A DNA stretch of 64,000 nucleotides from Clostridium formicaceticum (lineage in GTDB: Bacteria; Bacillota; Clostridia; Peptostreptococcales; Natronincolaceae), in NCBI RefSeq assembly GCF_001854185.1, contig NZ_CP017603.1, forward strand, positions 620,001 to 684,000, written 5' to 3'. How positions within the stretch are numbered: position 1 is the stretch's first letter; each line of letters opens with the position of its first letter. Of this stretch, positions 43,573-52,512 are shown one piece after another. Both the position numbers and the translations under genes were made by a program. The notes beneath the pieces are model-generated. The model was not told the origin of the DNA. It saw only the letters and a program-made list of their open reading frames with translations, and ran no database searches.

Positions 43573-43669
43573 TAATTTCCTCGCAACAAACAAGAATTTT
43601 TCCTACATTCATTACGAGAATTAGGAATCTACTTAATTCTAATGGAGTCGAGATTATGCAAATTATACA
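43573..43669 (+). repeat. Tn7-like right end, family A copy 2
   Basis: Related to 18738-18851: shares the CGCARCAAAC...TCCT hairpin region and two TnsB-type sites (GGAATCTACTTAATT and GGAGTCGAGATTATG), ending in TTATACA at 43669. It lies beside the CBASS promoter and is probably the right end of the large cargo-bearing element; no matching left end is visible directly after 18851. Confidence 0.65.
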
Positions 43670-43840
43670 CCAAGATTATGATAAGACCTTAGTTAGACAA
43701 AAAAACATAGGAGAGATGTATAATACAAAAAAACTCCACCTAAAACCTCCACCACCCTCAACCCCTTTTCCCATCAGGCTTTCAGCCCATTTTTTATCCA
43801 TTTTTCATTTTCAAAATTACAATAAAGTTCACCGAAAAAC

Positions 43841-43864
43841 AGGCTCTTTCATGAGCCTTTTTCC
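43841..43864. terminator. Hairpin in element B, left part
   Basis: AGGCTC-TTTCAT-GAGCCT followed by TTTTT on the plus strand; the minus strand also ends in a short T-run. Confidence 0.6.
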
Positions 43865-44086
43865 TTGAATCTTGGCTCTAAAAATTACAATAAAGTTGAC
43901 CGAAGTTTAGAGATAAGGATTAAGAATTAAGGGTTAAGATTGGGGCTTTTTCTGCTTTAAATATCAATAAAATCAATCAATATAAAGAATCAATACATGG
44001 ATCAATTCCTTTGTTTTCAATGGTTTTATCAATATTCTTTTCAATATTTCAATCTCAATAGTTCTTCTATTTTATCTGCTGCTATA

Positions 44087-44138
44087 AAAAAATCATGGAA
44101 GATTCAGTCTCAAAAACTGATATCTTTCCATGATTTTT
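44087..44138 (-). terminator. Hairpin in element B right end, likely glmS terminator
   Basis: AAAAATCATGGAAGAT pairs with ATCTTTCCATGATTTTT and encloses TCAGT/ACTGA. On the minus strand it ends in seven T bases 120 bp past glmS. A hairpin just inside the end sites also occurs in Tn7R, where it shields the element from outside transcription. Confidence 0.75.
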
Positions 44139-44258
44139 AGGTCAACTTTTTTTGTTCTAGGTGGACTTTATTGTCATTAGGTGAACTTTATTTGGAGTGT
44201 ACAGCATAGTATAGAACTTTGTTGAAAACATACAACACTATTTGTGCTTACATTCTCC

Positions 44259-46085
44259 TTATTCCACAGTAACCGACTTAGCTAAATTTTTCGGCTTATC
44301 CACATCACAACCTCTAGCCACAGCAATATAGTAAGCTAATATTTGTAGAGGAATCACTGATAAAACCGGCGTAAGCTCATCCAATGTGTTTGGTATATAG
44401 ATAGCAATATCCGCTGATTTTTCTATCTCTGTATTACCCTCCTTCGCCACCGCTACTACATAAGCACCCCTTGCCTTCACCTCTTTGATGTTGGAAAGCA
44501 TCTTATCATATAGATGATCCTGCGTAGCTAGAGCAACTACTAGTGTTCCTTCTTCAATTAAAGCAATGGTTCCATGCTTTAATTCTCCCGCAGCAATAGC
44601 TTCAGAATGAATATAGGAAATCTCTTTTAATTTTAATGACCCTTCCCTACCCACATGATCATCAATACCTCTACCAATATAAAATACATTTTGATTGTTA
44701 AACTGCTTATCCGCTAACTCTTGTAGGAGTTGTTTATCCTGTAAAAGCTTTTCTGCTTTTTCAGGGAAGGTTTTAAGTTCATTTAGCACTGCATCATATT
44801 TTCCCTTAGTAATTGTACCTTTCTTTAATCCCATATCTAATGCAATTAAATACATAGCCACCAATTGTGTAGTATATGCCTTTGTAGAAGCTACAGCGAT
44901 TTCTGGTCCCGCCCATGTATAGAAGACATCATCTGCTTCTCTAGAAATTCTACTACCTACTACATTGGTTACTGCCAATACCCTAGCGCCCTTTTCCTTG
45001 GCCTCTCTAAGAGCAGCTAAAGTATCTGCTGTTTCACCAGACTGGCTTACAGCAATAAATAAAGTTCTGTCATCCACAAAGGGATCTCTATATCTAAACT
45101 CTGATGCTACGTCCGTCTCTACTGGAATTTTAGCAAATTTTTCTATAGCATATCTTCCCACTAAACCTGCATGATAGGCAGTACCGCAGGCTACGATTAC
45201 GACCTTATTAATTTTTTCTAGATCTTCTTTTGTCAGCTTAATATCATCCAGTACAATTTCATTCTTATTGTTAACTCTTGGAGATATGGTTTCTTTTAAG
45301 GCCTTCGGCTGTTCATAAATTTCTTTAATCATGAAGTGCTGATAGCCTCCCTTTTCTGCCGCTTCCACATCCCATGTTACTTCAAATACTTCTTTTTCAA
45401 CTTTTTCCCCGAACTCATTTAACATTGTAATATTATTTTCATCTAAAACAGCCATTTCGCCATCATTTAAAAAATAAACATTTCTTGTATACTTTAATAA
45501 AGCTGGAATATCAGAAGCTATAAAGTTTTCACCCTCACCTATTCCTACTACTAACGGGCTATCTTTTCTAACTGCCACGAGTTTTTCAGGATTTTTTCTA
45601 CTGATGACACCAATAGCATAGGCACCTTCCATTCTGCTTATAGCTTTTTGTACTGCCTCTACTAAATCTTCCTTGTAATAGTAATCTACTAAGTGCGCAA
45701 TAACCTCTGTATCCGTTTCAGAAACAAATATTTTTCCCTGTGCAGTTAACCATTCCTTTAGCTTCATATAGTTTTCTATAATACCATTATGCACTACAGC
45801 AATATCCCCTGCATAATTGGTATGAGGATGAGCATTCACATCATTTGGTTCTCCATGTGTTGCCCATCTAGTATGACCAATGCCTAAGGTACCTGGTATA
45901 CTTTCATTATTTAAATGTTCTTCTAATACACTTAGTCTTCCTTTGTACTTTCTAACAACGATATCTTGATCAGTATAAACCGCTATCCCAGCTGAATCAT
46001 ATCCTCTATATTCTAATTTTTCTAACCCATCTACTAAGATAGGAGCAGCCTCTTTTTTACCTATATATCCAACAATTCCACACAT
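44259..46085 (-). CDS. glmS: Glucosamine-6-phosphate synthase
   Basis: Converts fructose-6-phosphate and glutamine to glucosamine-6-phosphate, the first step of UDP-GlcNAc synthesis. 608 residues: N-terminal Cys2 glutaminase domain (MCGIVGYIG), then two SIS isomerase domains (SQSGETADT, DVGREGSLKLKEISYIHSEAIAAGELKHG) and the conserved end DKPKNLAKSVTVE. Those last codons form the usual TnsD-binding part of attTn7. Controlled by the ribozyme at 46255. Confidence 0.98.
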   Translation of the reverse strand: MCGIVGYIGKKEAAPILVDGLEKLEYRGYDSAGIAVYTDQDIVVRKYKGRLSVLEEHLNNESIPGTLGIGHTRWATHGEPNDVNAHPHTNYAGDIAVVHNGIIENYMKLKEWLTAQGKIFVSETDTEVIAHLVDYYYKEDLVEAVQKAISRMEGAYAIGVISRKNPEKLVAVRKDSPLVVGIGEGENFIASDIPALLKYTRNVYFLNDGEMAVLDENNITMLNEFGEKVEKEVFEVTWDVEAAEKGGYQHFMIKEIYEQPKALKETISPRVNNKNEIVLDDIKLTKEDLEKINKVVIVACGTAYHAGLVGRYAIEKFAKIPVETDVASEFRYRDPFVDDRTLFIAVSQSGETADTLAALREAKEKGARVLAVTNVVGSRISREADDVFYTWAGPEIAVASTKAYTTQLVAMYLIALDMGLKKGTITKGKYDAVLNELKTFPEKAEKLLQDKQLLQELADKQFNNQNVFYIGRGIDDHVGREGSLKLKEISYIHSEAIAAGELKHGTIALIEEGTLVVALATQDHLYDKMLSNIKEVKARGAYVVAVAKEGNTEIEKSADIAIYIPNTLDELTPVLSVIPLQILAYYIAVARGCDVDKPKNLAKSVTVE

Positions 46086-46254
46086 AATTTATTCTCCTTT
46101 CAATTCTTTATAATAAAGAATCTCTAGCCTATTTATTTTTTTCAAAAGAAACAACATTTATCCAAATTAAATCATTTCATCGACTTTACAGTTCAACATA
46201 AAAAAGGCCATAAAAAACCAAGCCTCTAAAAACATAACAAAAAATTTTACAGAC

Positions 46255-46410
46255 TTTTTCACTTAGATCTCTTTGTGTTATCAATCACTTGATAATTTTG
46301 TAGATCCGTTATCGATGGTGAATACACCGCAGGGCACCCGCCGATATCTCGATTAACCCTGTCCCTCGTCAACTGAAGTTTTTTCTTAAACTTCAGTCCA
46401 GGCGCTTTTG
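46255..46410 (-). ncRNA. glmS ribozyme-riboswitch
   Basis: On the minus strand, AGCGCCTGGACTGAAG opens the P1/P2 core, followed by GTTGACGAGGGACAGGG, TTAATCGAGATATCGGCGG, GTGCCCTGCGGTGTATTCACC and a final CTAAGTGAAAAAG, all in the order of the glmS ribozyme. Self-cleavage occurs between A46406 and G46405 (minus-strand order) when glucosamine-6-phosphate binds, lowering glmS expression. The P1 loop is extended by an ACTGAAG/CTTCAGT hairpin. Confidence 0.96.
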
Positions 46411-46463
46411 TTTTAATTTTTCAAGTCTTTTTCCATCCTCATTCCCCCTTCAGTGATAAATTT

Positions 46464-46493
46464 CTTGGGGCCAGCTACACCACTAACCCCAAG
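46464..46493 (-). terminator. Hairpin behind glmM
   Basis: CTTGGGG / CCCCAAG stem just past the glmM stop codon; no T-run, so termination is doubtful. Confidence 0.4.
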
Positions 46494-46498
46494 CTGTT

Positions 46499-47845
46499 TT
46501 AATTTAATCTTTCTTCAATCAACTTTGCCAGTGCTGTAGCTAACCGATTTAGTTCTTCTTGATTTTTACCCTCCAGCATTACTCTTACCAAGGGCTCTGT
46601 TCCAGAAGGACGAATCAATACTCTACCCTGACCGTTCATCACTTCTTCAATTTTTCTAATTTCCGTCATGATCACTTCGTCTTGCATGTAGGCTTCTTTG
46701 TTTTCATTTTTCACCTTAGCATTTATCAGTACTTGAGGATAGGAAGTCATCATAGCTGAGAGCTCTGATATCTTTTTTCCTTCTTCCTTCATGCTTGCTA
46801 TTAACTGCAGGGCTGTTAAAAGCCCATCCCCTGTAGTATTATATTCTAAGAAGATGATATGTCCTGATTGCTCCCCGCCTAAAGAGTAGCCTTTGCCTAT
46901 CATTTCTTCCAGAACATATCTATCCCCTACCTTTGTTTTTACAATCTGGCACCCCTGTTGTTGCAGAGCTATATCTAGTCCTATATTACTCATTACTGTA
47001 GCTACAATGGTATTTTTGCTTAATTTATCATGCTTCTTTAAATTGTATCCACATATATTCATTATATGATCACCATCTATAATTTGACACGCTTCATCTA
47101 CTGCAATTAATCGATCAGCATCTCCATCGAAAGCCACCCCAATGTCTGCCTTTGTCTCTTTAACAAGCTGCTGTAGCACCTCTGGATGTGTAGAACCACA
47201 ATTTAAGTTGATATTCATGCCGTCTGGCACGTCATTGATAACATATACCTCTGCTCCTAGCTCCTGAAGAATTTTAGGAGCCGCTTGATAAGCTGCTCCA
47301 TTAGCAGCATCAATGGCAATCTTAAACCCTTTAAAATCCTGCTTAACAGTAGTTTTTAGGTAATCTGTATATAATCCTATGGGATTTTCTAAAGTGATAT
47401 ACTTTCCTATTGCACTGCCCTCTGGACGAAGGAGGATCTCCTTATGATTAAGTATATAGTCTTCTATTTCTTCCTCTACTTCATCGGGAAGTTTATATCC
47501 CTGATGATTAAAAAATTTTATGCCATTATACTCTGCAGGGTTATGAGATGCTGAAATTACTACACCACAATCAGCTTGTAGATGCCTTGTTAAGTAGGCT
47601 ACAGCTGGCGTTGGTAAAACCCCCAGAGTAATGACATCTATACCCATGGATAAAAAACCTGCTGTCATAGCTGCTTCTAGCAAATCTCCTGATTTTCTCG
47701 TATCTTTTCCTATAACAACTTTTCCTTGTGTTTTTTCTCTTAAAAGAATATATGCGCCTACCCGACCTAACTGGTAAGCTAATTCTGGCGTCAGTTCTTT
47801 ATTAGCAATTCCTCTTACGCCATCTGTTCCAAATAACTTCCCCAT
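46499..47845 (-). CDS. glmM: Phosphoglucosamine mutase
   Basis: Interconverts glucosamine-6-phosphate and glucosamine-1-phosphate. 448 residues from MGKLFGTDGVRGIANKEL, with GAAGGGAGC before the ATG. The phosphoserine loop is GVVISASHNPAEYNGIKFF, the metal-binding loop is AFDGDADRLIAVD, and the C-terminal phosphate site is GRVLIRPSGTEPLVRVM. Followed by glmS, with the ribozyme between. In many Firmicutes it directly follows cdaA-cdaR; here those are 13 kb upstream. Confidence 0.97.
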   Translation of the reverse strand: MGKLFGTDGVRGIANKELTPELAYQLGRVGAYILLREKTQGKVVIGKDTRKSGDLLEAAMTAGFLSMGIDVITLGVLPTPAVAYLTRHLQADCGVVISASHNPAEYNGIKFFNHQGYKLPDEVEEEIEDYILNHKEILLRPEGSAIGKYITLENPIGLYTDYLKTTVKQDFKGFKIAIDAANGAAYQAAPKILQELGAEVYVINDVPDGMNINLNCGSTHPEVLQQLVKETKADIGVAFDGDADRLIAVDEACQIIDGDHIMNICGYNLKKHDKLSKNTIVATVMSNIGLDIALQQQGCQIVKTKVGDRYVLEEMIGKGYSLGGEQSGHIIFLEYNTTGDGLLTALQLIASMKEEGKKISELSAMMTSYPQVLINAKVKNENKEAYMQDEVIMTEIRKIEEVMNGQGRVLIRPSGTEPLVRVMLEGKNQEELNRLATALAKLIEERLN

Positions 47846-47980
47846 AGATTTTTGCTCCCTTCTATCTGGGTATCTTTTATATTTTAACATATCTATAATA
47901 CAAACTCAATAAAGTTACTGTAATGTTATTCAACAGCTTCTTCGTTACAATTATTTATAGATTTCCCTTTTTCATGCATA

Positions 47981-48012
47981 AAAACCCACTAGTACAGCTA
48001 CTAGTGGGTTGA
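47981..48012 (-). terminator. Terminator of the second cstA
   Basis: AACCCACTAGT and ACTAGTGGGTT form an 11-bp stem, ending in TTTTATG on the minus strand. Confidence 0.85.
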
Positions 48013-48035
48013 ATATGAATCATTCCTACTTTATT

Positions 48036-49655
48036 TTATACTTTTGTTATCTTTTTTGTATCAATTTCCTTCATAATATGGTAGCCTTGATAAGCCAATA
48101 TAATTGCCAATATAAATAACAACACAGGGAAGACTACCAAGATTAAACTTCCCTCTGGTCCTAGATTCGTCTTAATCAACAATATTAATGCAAGCAAAGT
48201 TGCCGCAAACATAAAAACCATTGGAATAATAAACATTTTATAGTTTTTGCCGGTTTTCTTCAGCCATACAGCTACAGCCATCAATGCAAGAGCAGCCAAC
48301 AGTTGGTTTGCAGAACCAAATACTGGCCAAATTTTTGCCCAACTGGTGATAGCTAATAAGCCGCCCACCACAACGGTTAATGCTGTGGCGGTATACATGT
48401 TGGTTAAAGGATGTTGTGATGCCGCCCCTTCTTCATAGAAAAATTCTTGCAGGATAAATCTACCTAATCTTGTTCCCGTATCCAGACTAGTTAGAGCAAA
48501 AGCAGATACTGCTAAAGCCACGAAGGACTTTCCCACAGTAAAGGATATGCCGAAGCTGGTCATAAAAGTACCAATACCATCAGAAAATACATTTACTGGT
48601 CCACCGTTGTTTAGTAGAGCCGCAAGCTTATCGTGACCAATATAAGCAGCTGTGATAATAGCAATCACCGCCAATACTCCTTCAATTAGCATGCCACCAT
48701 AGCCAACAATCTTTGCATCACTTTCTTTATCTAGCTGCTTTGCAGAAGTTCCAGAACCAACTAATGAATGAAATCCTGAAATCGCGCCACAAGCTACTGT
48801 TACAAATAGCATGGGAAACATCCATTGTCCTCCAACATTAAAACCCGTCACTGGAGCCAGTTCAAGAGCAGGTCTTGTTATAATTAAGCCTATCACTGCC
48901 CCTGCCATCATGATATAAAGTAAATATGAGTTCAAATAATCTCTAGGTTGTAATAAAATCCAAACAGGCGTTACAGAAGCTATAAAGATATAACCTAGCA
49001 AAATAACAATCCAAGCATTTCTACTTAATTCTAATGGAAACATGTTCCCTAAGGCTATGCACACAAATAATAAAATCACGCCGATAACGCTCCCAATCCC
49101 CAGGGAAACCCCTTGCCTATAAACAGCAAAGCCAAATACAATTGCTAACAGGATAAATAATACAGATGCTGTTGCTGCTTCAGGAACGCTTACAAATGTG
49201 TTTGCAACAATATTAGCAAAGGCTGCAACCACCAATAATAACGTTAACCACGCAAATATAGCAAAAAGCTTTTTTCCCTTCTTTCCCATGTTGATCTCAA
49301 TAACTTCTCCTATAGATTTGCCATTATGACGAATAGAAGCAAATAAGGAGCCAAAGTCTTGTACCCCGCCAAAGAAGATACTTCCTATGATAATCCATAG
49401 TAATACAGGCACCCAGCCAAATATGGCAGCGGTGATAGGCCCTACGATAGGTCCTGCCCCTGCAATAGATGCAAAGTGGTGACCTAACAATACTGGAGAT
49501 TTCGCTGGAACATAATCTACCCCATCACCTTTTGTATGAGCAGGCGTTTTCCTTCCATCATCCACCCCCCACTGTTTTGCTAACCAAGCTCCATAACTAA
49601 CATAAGCAATAAAAAATATTGCAATAGAAATAAGAACTAGTACCAATGCGTTCAT
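48036..49655 (-). CDS. cstA: CstA-family carrier, long form
   Basis: 539 residues, about 16 hydrophobic helices. DGVDYVPAKSPVLLGHHFASIAGAGPIVGPITAAIFGW and GAISGFHSLVGSGTSAKQL are CstA hallmarks; DTGTRLGRFILQEFF lies near residue 390. Imports peptides and/or pyruvate during starvation. Start at the second ATG, 6 bases after GGGAGG. Likely cotranscribed with the hypothetical gene upstream. Only about 70 residues longer than the plus-strand paralogue at 11660, but clearly a different subgroup. Confidence 0.93.
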   Translation of the reverse strand: MNALVLVLISIAIFFIAYVSYGAWLAKQWGVDDGRKTPAHTKGDGVDYVPAKSPVLLGHHFASIAGAGPIVGPITAAIFGWVPVLLWIIIGSIFFGGVQDFGSLFASIRHNGKSIGEVIEINMGKKGKKLFAIFAWLTLLLVVAAFANIVANTFVSVPEAATASVLFILLAIVFGFAVYRQGVSLGIGSVIGVILLFVCIALGNMFPLELSRNAWIVILLGYIFIASVTPVWILLQPRDYLNSYLLYIMMAGAVIGLIITRPALELAPVTGFNVGGQWMFPMLFVTVACGAISGFHSLVGSGTSAKQLDKESDAKIVGYGGMLIEGVLAVIAIITAAYIGHDKLAALLNNGGPVNVFSDGIGTFMTSFGISFTVGKSFVALAVSAFALTSLDTGTRLGRFILQEFFYEEGAASQHPLTNMYTATALTVVVGGLLAITSWAKIWPVFGSANQLLAALALMAVAVWLKKTGKNYKMFIIPMVFMFAATLLALILLIKTNLGPEGSLILVVFPVLLFILAIILAYQGYHIMKEIDTKKITKV

Positions 49656-49689
49656 GATCATCCTCCCTTTCCAGTTACCTTACTACATT

Positions 49690-50187
49690 TCAAGGAATCT
49701 GATAAAATTTTTTTACTTCCCTCCCTCTTTTATTGGTTATTACTTCCCCTTTGCTAAGATCAACTACAACTAGCCTAATATATGTCCAGCCTTTAAAACC
49801 AAAGGCGAAGCTGCACATAAACTTAAATTTTTTTATGGTTCTTCTTAATTCTTCACTTATTTCTTTTTCCACCACGATGATTCCTGTAATAATTGTGGAC
49901 ATATGCTCGGGATGAGGGTTTACTAGTTCTTCTGCAGCACTACTGAGTACACTTAAAAACCGTGAGATACTTTCTTCCTTTAACACTTGATAATGTTTAA
50001 TAAAATGATATTCATGATTCTCAAAGCCGTAAATAGCTATTTTCTTACTAGCGATGTATCTTTCATTTCTAACGAGGGATTTAGCAAATAAATCAAATTC
50101 TATCTCTTTATAGCTGTATGCCTTTTCTACATCGAAATATTTCCAAAGCCTTTCTCCCATATTTTTTATATAGTTTTGTGCCTTCAT
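49690..50187 (-). CDS. Conserved-looking hypothetical protein upstream of cstA
   Basis: 165 residues, soluble, mixed alpha/beta, ending GEVITNKRGREVKKFYQIP. No domain recognised. Start ATG 50187 follows AAAGGGTG at proper spacing. The 34-bp gap to cstA suggests one operon; a regulatory or trafficking role for the carrier is possible but only inferred from position. Confidence 0.75.
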   Translation of the reverse strand: MKAQNYIKNMGERLWKYFDVEKAYSYKEIEFDLFAKSLVRNERYIASKKIAIYGFENHEYHFIKHYQVLKEESISRFLSVLSSAAEELVNPHPEHMSTIITGIIVVEKEISEELRRTIKKFKFMCSFAFGFKGWTYIRLVVVDLSKGEVITNKRGREVKKFYQIP

Positions 50188-50310
50188 TTTCTTCACCCTT
50201 TAACTCTCAATATAGCTCTTAGCGTTCTTTATCAATACATTTATCCTTCCTCTTATATATATATTGAGAAAAAAGCATGAAAATGCATCTTTTATTTAAC
50301 TATGCAAAAG

Positions 50311-51573
50311 TTAACGTGAACTACCACCGAGACAGGCAACCCTTACTCTCAACGGGGAGGACACACTCCCTTTATCCCTCATAGCTTGCACTATTTCAGG
50401 AATACATTTTTCTTCTTTTCTTAATATATTTAACGAGCCATTCACATCACTATTGACTAATCCAAAGCTTGATTTGAATAACCCTCTAACTACTCTGCGC
50501 CTCTTATTATAGTGGTTTTTATCTATTGGCTCTAAATCCAAGGCACTACAACCACTTGTATAGCTTTCTTCTTTAAATTTAACTTCAATACCTTGTAGTT
50601 CAGCCTTGTATTTTATTAATTCAGTAAGTCTTTGTATAGGTATTTGAACAAAGGACTTATTGTAATTCATATCTTGCTTAATGCCTTTAATTTTACCTAT
50701 AACTATTTTCTTTACTTTATGTTCTATTGCTTTATCAATAATATTTTTACTTGTTTTATGAAGATAATCATTAACATAGTTATTTCTATATCTTCTTAAA
50801 GAATGAATCATTTTGGTATTTTTAAATTTATCTGAGCCTATTTTCTTCATTTCAATACTTTGGTAATAAGCGATTTTCTTGTTTACAAAAGCATTGATTC
50901 CTTTGAGTTTTTTACCACAAAATAAGTATGTTTCGTTACCTTCTTTAAATGTTATAGTAGCAAGATTATCAAGCCCTAAATCTATTGCCATGATGTTAAT
51001 ATTATTTACTGGTTCTAATTCTTGCTTGTTGTAGATGATAATTAAGTACCATTGTTTTAAAGAATGATCCCATTTTATTCTAACTTGTTGCAACTCATTC
51101 CAATTTATAAGGCTTTGAAGTTTATTAGAAACTTCAAAATTTAAACTCTCTACCTCAAATGTCTTCTGAATTGCTTTAGAAAGAGATAACATGAATGTAT
51201 TTTCCCTAAACCTTATAGCAAGATTAGTGAATACAATCTCATTCTTTTTATCTTCCATATTTTTAAATTTAGGTGGCTTAGGAAGTCCTTTGTATTTATG
51301 TGGATTTTCTTTATAGTCTTTGATACTTGCAAAATACGATTTCCAATTTTGCTCTACCATTTTAAAACAGTGTTGTCTTGTATGGCTATGTAGAAAATCT
51401 GAGTGCCAATTTGTCTTGTAGATATTTTCAATATCTACATAGGATTTAAAGCCTTTTTCTCTTAAATCATAATTCACTATATTATATAGTTTAGTTGTAT
51501 GGAAAGATAATTCTTGTATAATACTTAATTGCTCTACTGTAAAACTTGGTTTAAATTTAAACGATAACTTCAT
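50311..51573 (-). CDS. tnpB: TnpB RNA-guided nuclease (IS605 OrfB)
   Basis: 420 residues. RuvC-like catalytic residues Asp198 (MAIDLGLDNLA), Glu336 (KFKEESYTSGCS) and Asp376 (NSDVNGSLNIL) are present. The usual four-cysteine zinc ribbon is absent (only GCSALDLEP), as in one known TnpB subgroup. TnpB proteins cut DNA guided by an RNA from the element's right end; that RNA would overlap the 3' end of this gene (around 50290-50420). Seems intact. Confidence 0.92.
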   Translation of the reverse strand: MKLSFKFKPSFTVEQLSIIQELSFHTTKLYNIVNYDLREKGFKSYVDIENIYKTNWHSDFLHSHTRQHCFKMVEQNWKSYFASIKDYKENPHKYKGLPKPPKFKNMEDKKNEIVFTNLAIRFRENTFMLSLSKAIQKTFEVESLNFEVSNKLQSLINWNELQQVRIKWDHSLKQWYLIIIYNKQELEPVNNINIMAIDLGLDNLATITFKEGNETYLFCGKKLKGINAFVNKKIAYYQSIEMKKIGSDKFKNTKMIHSLRRYRNNYVNDYLHKTSKNIIDKAIEHKVKKIVIGKIKGIKQDMNYNKSFVQIPIQRLTELIKYKAELQGIEVKFKEESYTSGCSALDLEPIDKNHYNKRRRVVRGLFKSSFGLVNSDVNGSLNILRKEEKCIPEIVQAMRDKGSVSSPLRVRVACLGGSSR

Positions 51574-51650
51574 TTTCTCACCTCCTTAACATTGTTATAT
51601 ATGTTTTTGTTTTAACATATTATCGCTACATAGTCAACTATGTGTTAAAA

Positions 51651-51794
51651 GTGGCAAGAAAAAATATTAATACCACAATAGACGAAGATTTATATACTGA
51701 AATTAAAATATTGGCTATCAAATTAAAAACAAATGCTAATGACTTATTCACCTTTTCGTCTCTGCACCTCCAACTATTGCACCAGTTGATATAG
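51651..51794 (+). pseudogene. Ribbon-helix-helix protein, truncated
   Basis: GTG-initiated 47 residues: ARKNINTTIDEDLYTEIKILAIKLKTNANDL is a CopG-like RHH domain often found beside IS605 genes. After Asn-Asp-Leu the frame runs into tnpA sequence in another phase. A TTAACATA..TATGTGTTAA imperfect repeat just upstream may be its operator. Confidence 0.6.
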
Positions 51795-51967
51795 TTAGAA
51801 AACTTAAAAGGATTTCTGCTTATGAAATATTTAAAGGATTTCCCAAGCTAAAACAATCTAAATTTGGGGGTAGTGGATTATGGAGCAGGGGATATTATAT
51901 CGGTACTGCTGGAACTGTAAGTGCTGAAATAATTCAAAAGTATATTCAGAATCAGAAGTTAGTGTAG
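51761..51967 (+). pseudogene. tnpA: IS200-type TnpA fragment (C-terminal part)
   Basis: 69 codons reading APPTIAPVDIVRKLKRISAYEIFKGFPKLK and LWSRGYYIGTAGTVSAEIIQKYIQNQK, the C-terminal half of Y1 HUH transposases including the catalytic Tyr in KYIQNQ. The N-terminal HUH half is missing, replaced by the RHH remnant. The element cannot move by itself. Confidence 0.85.
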
Positions 51968-52080
51968 TATAAAATCAAGGTGGCATCGAACCATCTTGAT
52001 TCTATGCCCTTTCATCCTCCGAGATAAACAACGGAGGTTTTCGGGCATCTTTTATAAAATTTTTATGTTTTAGTGGCTAA

Positions 52081-52428
52081 CATACGGTCTGTATGTCAAT
52101 AATATTGAAGATTATCATAAACAACCTAAAATTCATGCTAAATTTTAAAAAGCAACCAACCGCAATATTTACCACCTTACTCATAATTATTATACTATAG
52201 ATTTGTCAATACTTATTGTTTTTTGTCTAATTTTTGTCTATCTACAATAATTAGAAATCTATCCCTCCTATAGGAAAATTTAGAATACAAATAAATCTTC
52301 TTATTTTTTTAACAATAATGGGATTCTTCTTTAATATTCCTTATGTACTATATTGAAGTGGGTTTGTATGCTTAGCATCTATTCTAGCTTTTATTTTATT
52401 GGACTTAATTATTTTCATATAAAAAAAA
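52081..52428. other. Noncoding AT-rich region
   Basis: About 350 bp with no open frame or structure that I can support, lying between the IS605 end and the oxidoreductase terminator. Confidence 0.5.
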
Positions 52429-52478
52429 TATAGGGTAAGATAGTATAATACACTACTATCTACCCTATATTTTTTCAT
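52429..52478. terminator. Terminator of the ptb-buk-oxidoreductase operon
   Basis: TATAGGGTAAGATAGTA pairs with TACTATCTACCCTATA (one bulge) with A- and T-tracts on both sides. Confidence 0.9.
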
Positions 52479-52512
52479 ACGCTATTTAGGATATAAAACA
52501 TACTTCCTCTCT

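Larger units (their letters stand above)
15828..44203. mobile_element. Tn7-like transposon array next to glmS
   Basis: Region bounded by TGT (15828) and ACA (44203). The right terminus lies 55 bp past the glmS stop, the standard Tn7 target side. It contains Tn7-type transposition genes, cargo, IS66 copies and several clusters of TnsB-type sites. The site core ACAATAAAGTC at 44167-44177 (read on the minus strand) equals the core of canonical Tn7 sites. Right-end clusters have exactly 20-bp spacing. I found no 5-bp target duplications and only one plausible left end per family, so exact element boundaries are uncertain; this probably represents several successive insertions. Confidence 0.75.
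43717..44203. mobile_element. Miniature Tn7-like element B next to glmS
   Basis: 487 bp with no gene. The left terminus TGTATAATAC (43717) is followed by left sites near 43727, 43815 and 43883 (core ACAATAAAGTTSACCG). Right sites AGGTSRACTTTATT start at 44139, 44159 and 44179 with exact 20-bp period, ending in GGAGTGTACA at 44203. Left and right termini align over 24 bases without gaps. The order of dispersed left sites and packed right sites is that of Tn7. Confidence 0.65.
50280..52080 (-). mobile_element. IS200/IS605-family element with broken tnpA
   Basis: Contains an intact tnpB on the minus strand, a truncated ribbon-helix-helix gene and a tnpA fragment on the plus strand, and subterminal hairpins at 51973-52001 (AATCAAGGTGG/CCATCTTGATT) and 52004-52048 (ATGCCC..CCTCCG / CGGAGG..GGGCAT). 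Exact ends not determined because these elements lack inverted repeats and target duplications. Confidence 0.75.

Noticed and set aside
43518-43868. Plus-strand ORF of 116 codons across the Tn7-like ends
   Set aside because: It overlaps the CBASS promoter, the CIRCE element and the TnsB-type sites, and the translation is low complexity.
44204-44258. 5-bp target-site duplication for element B
   Set aside because: The bases after the right terminus (GCATA) and before the left terminus (AGAGA) do not match, so no duplication is claimed.
46559-46759. Plus-strand ORF antisense to glmM, and the many similar antisense ORFs over glmS, korA, buk and others
   Set aside because: They are mirror frames of strongly conserved genes, lack ribosome binding sites and have no recognisable domains.
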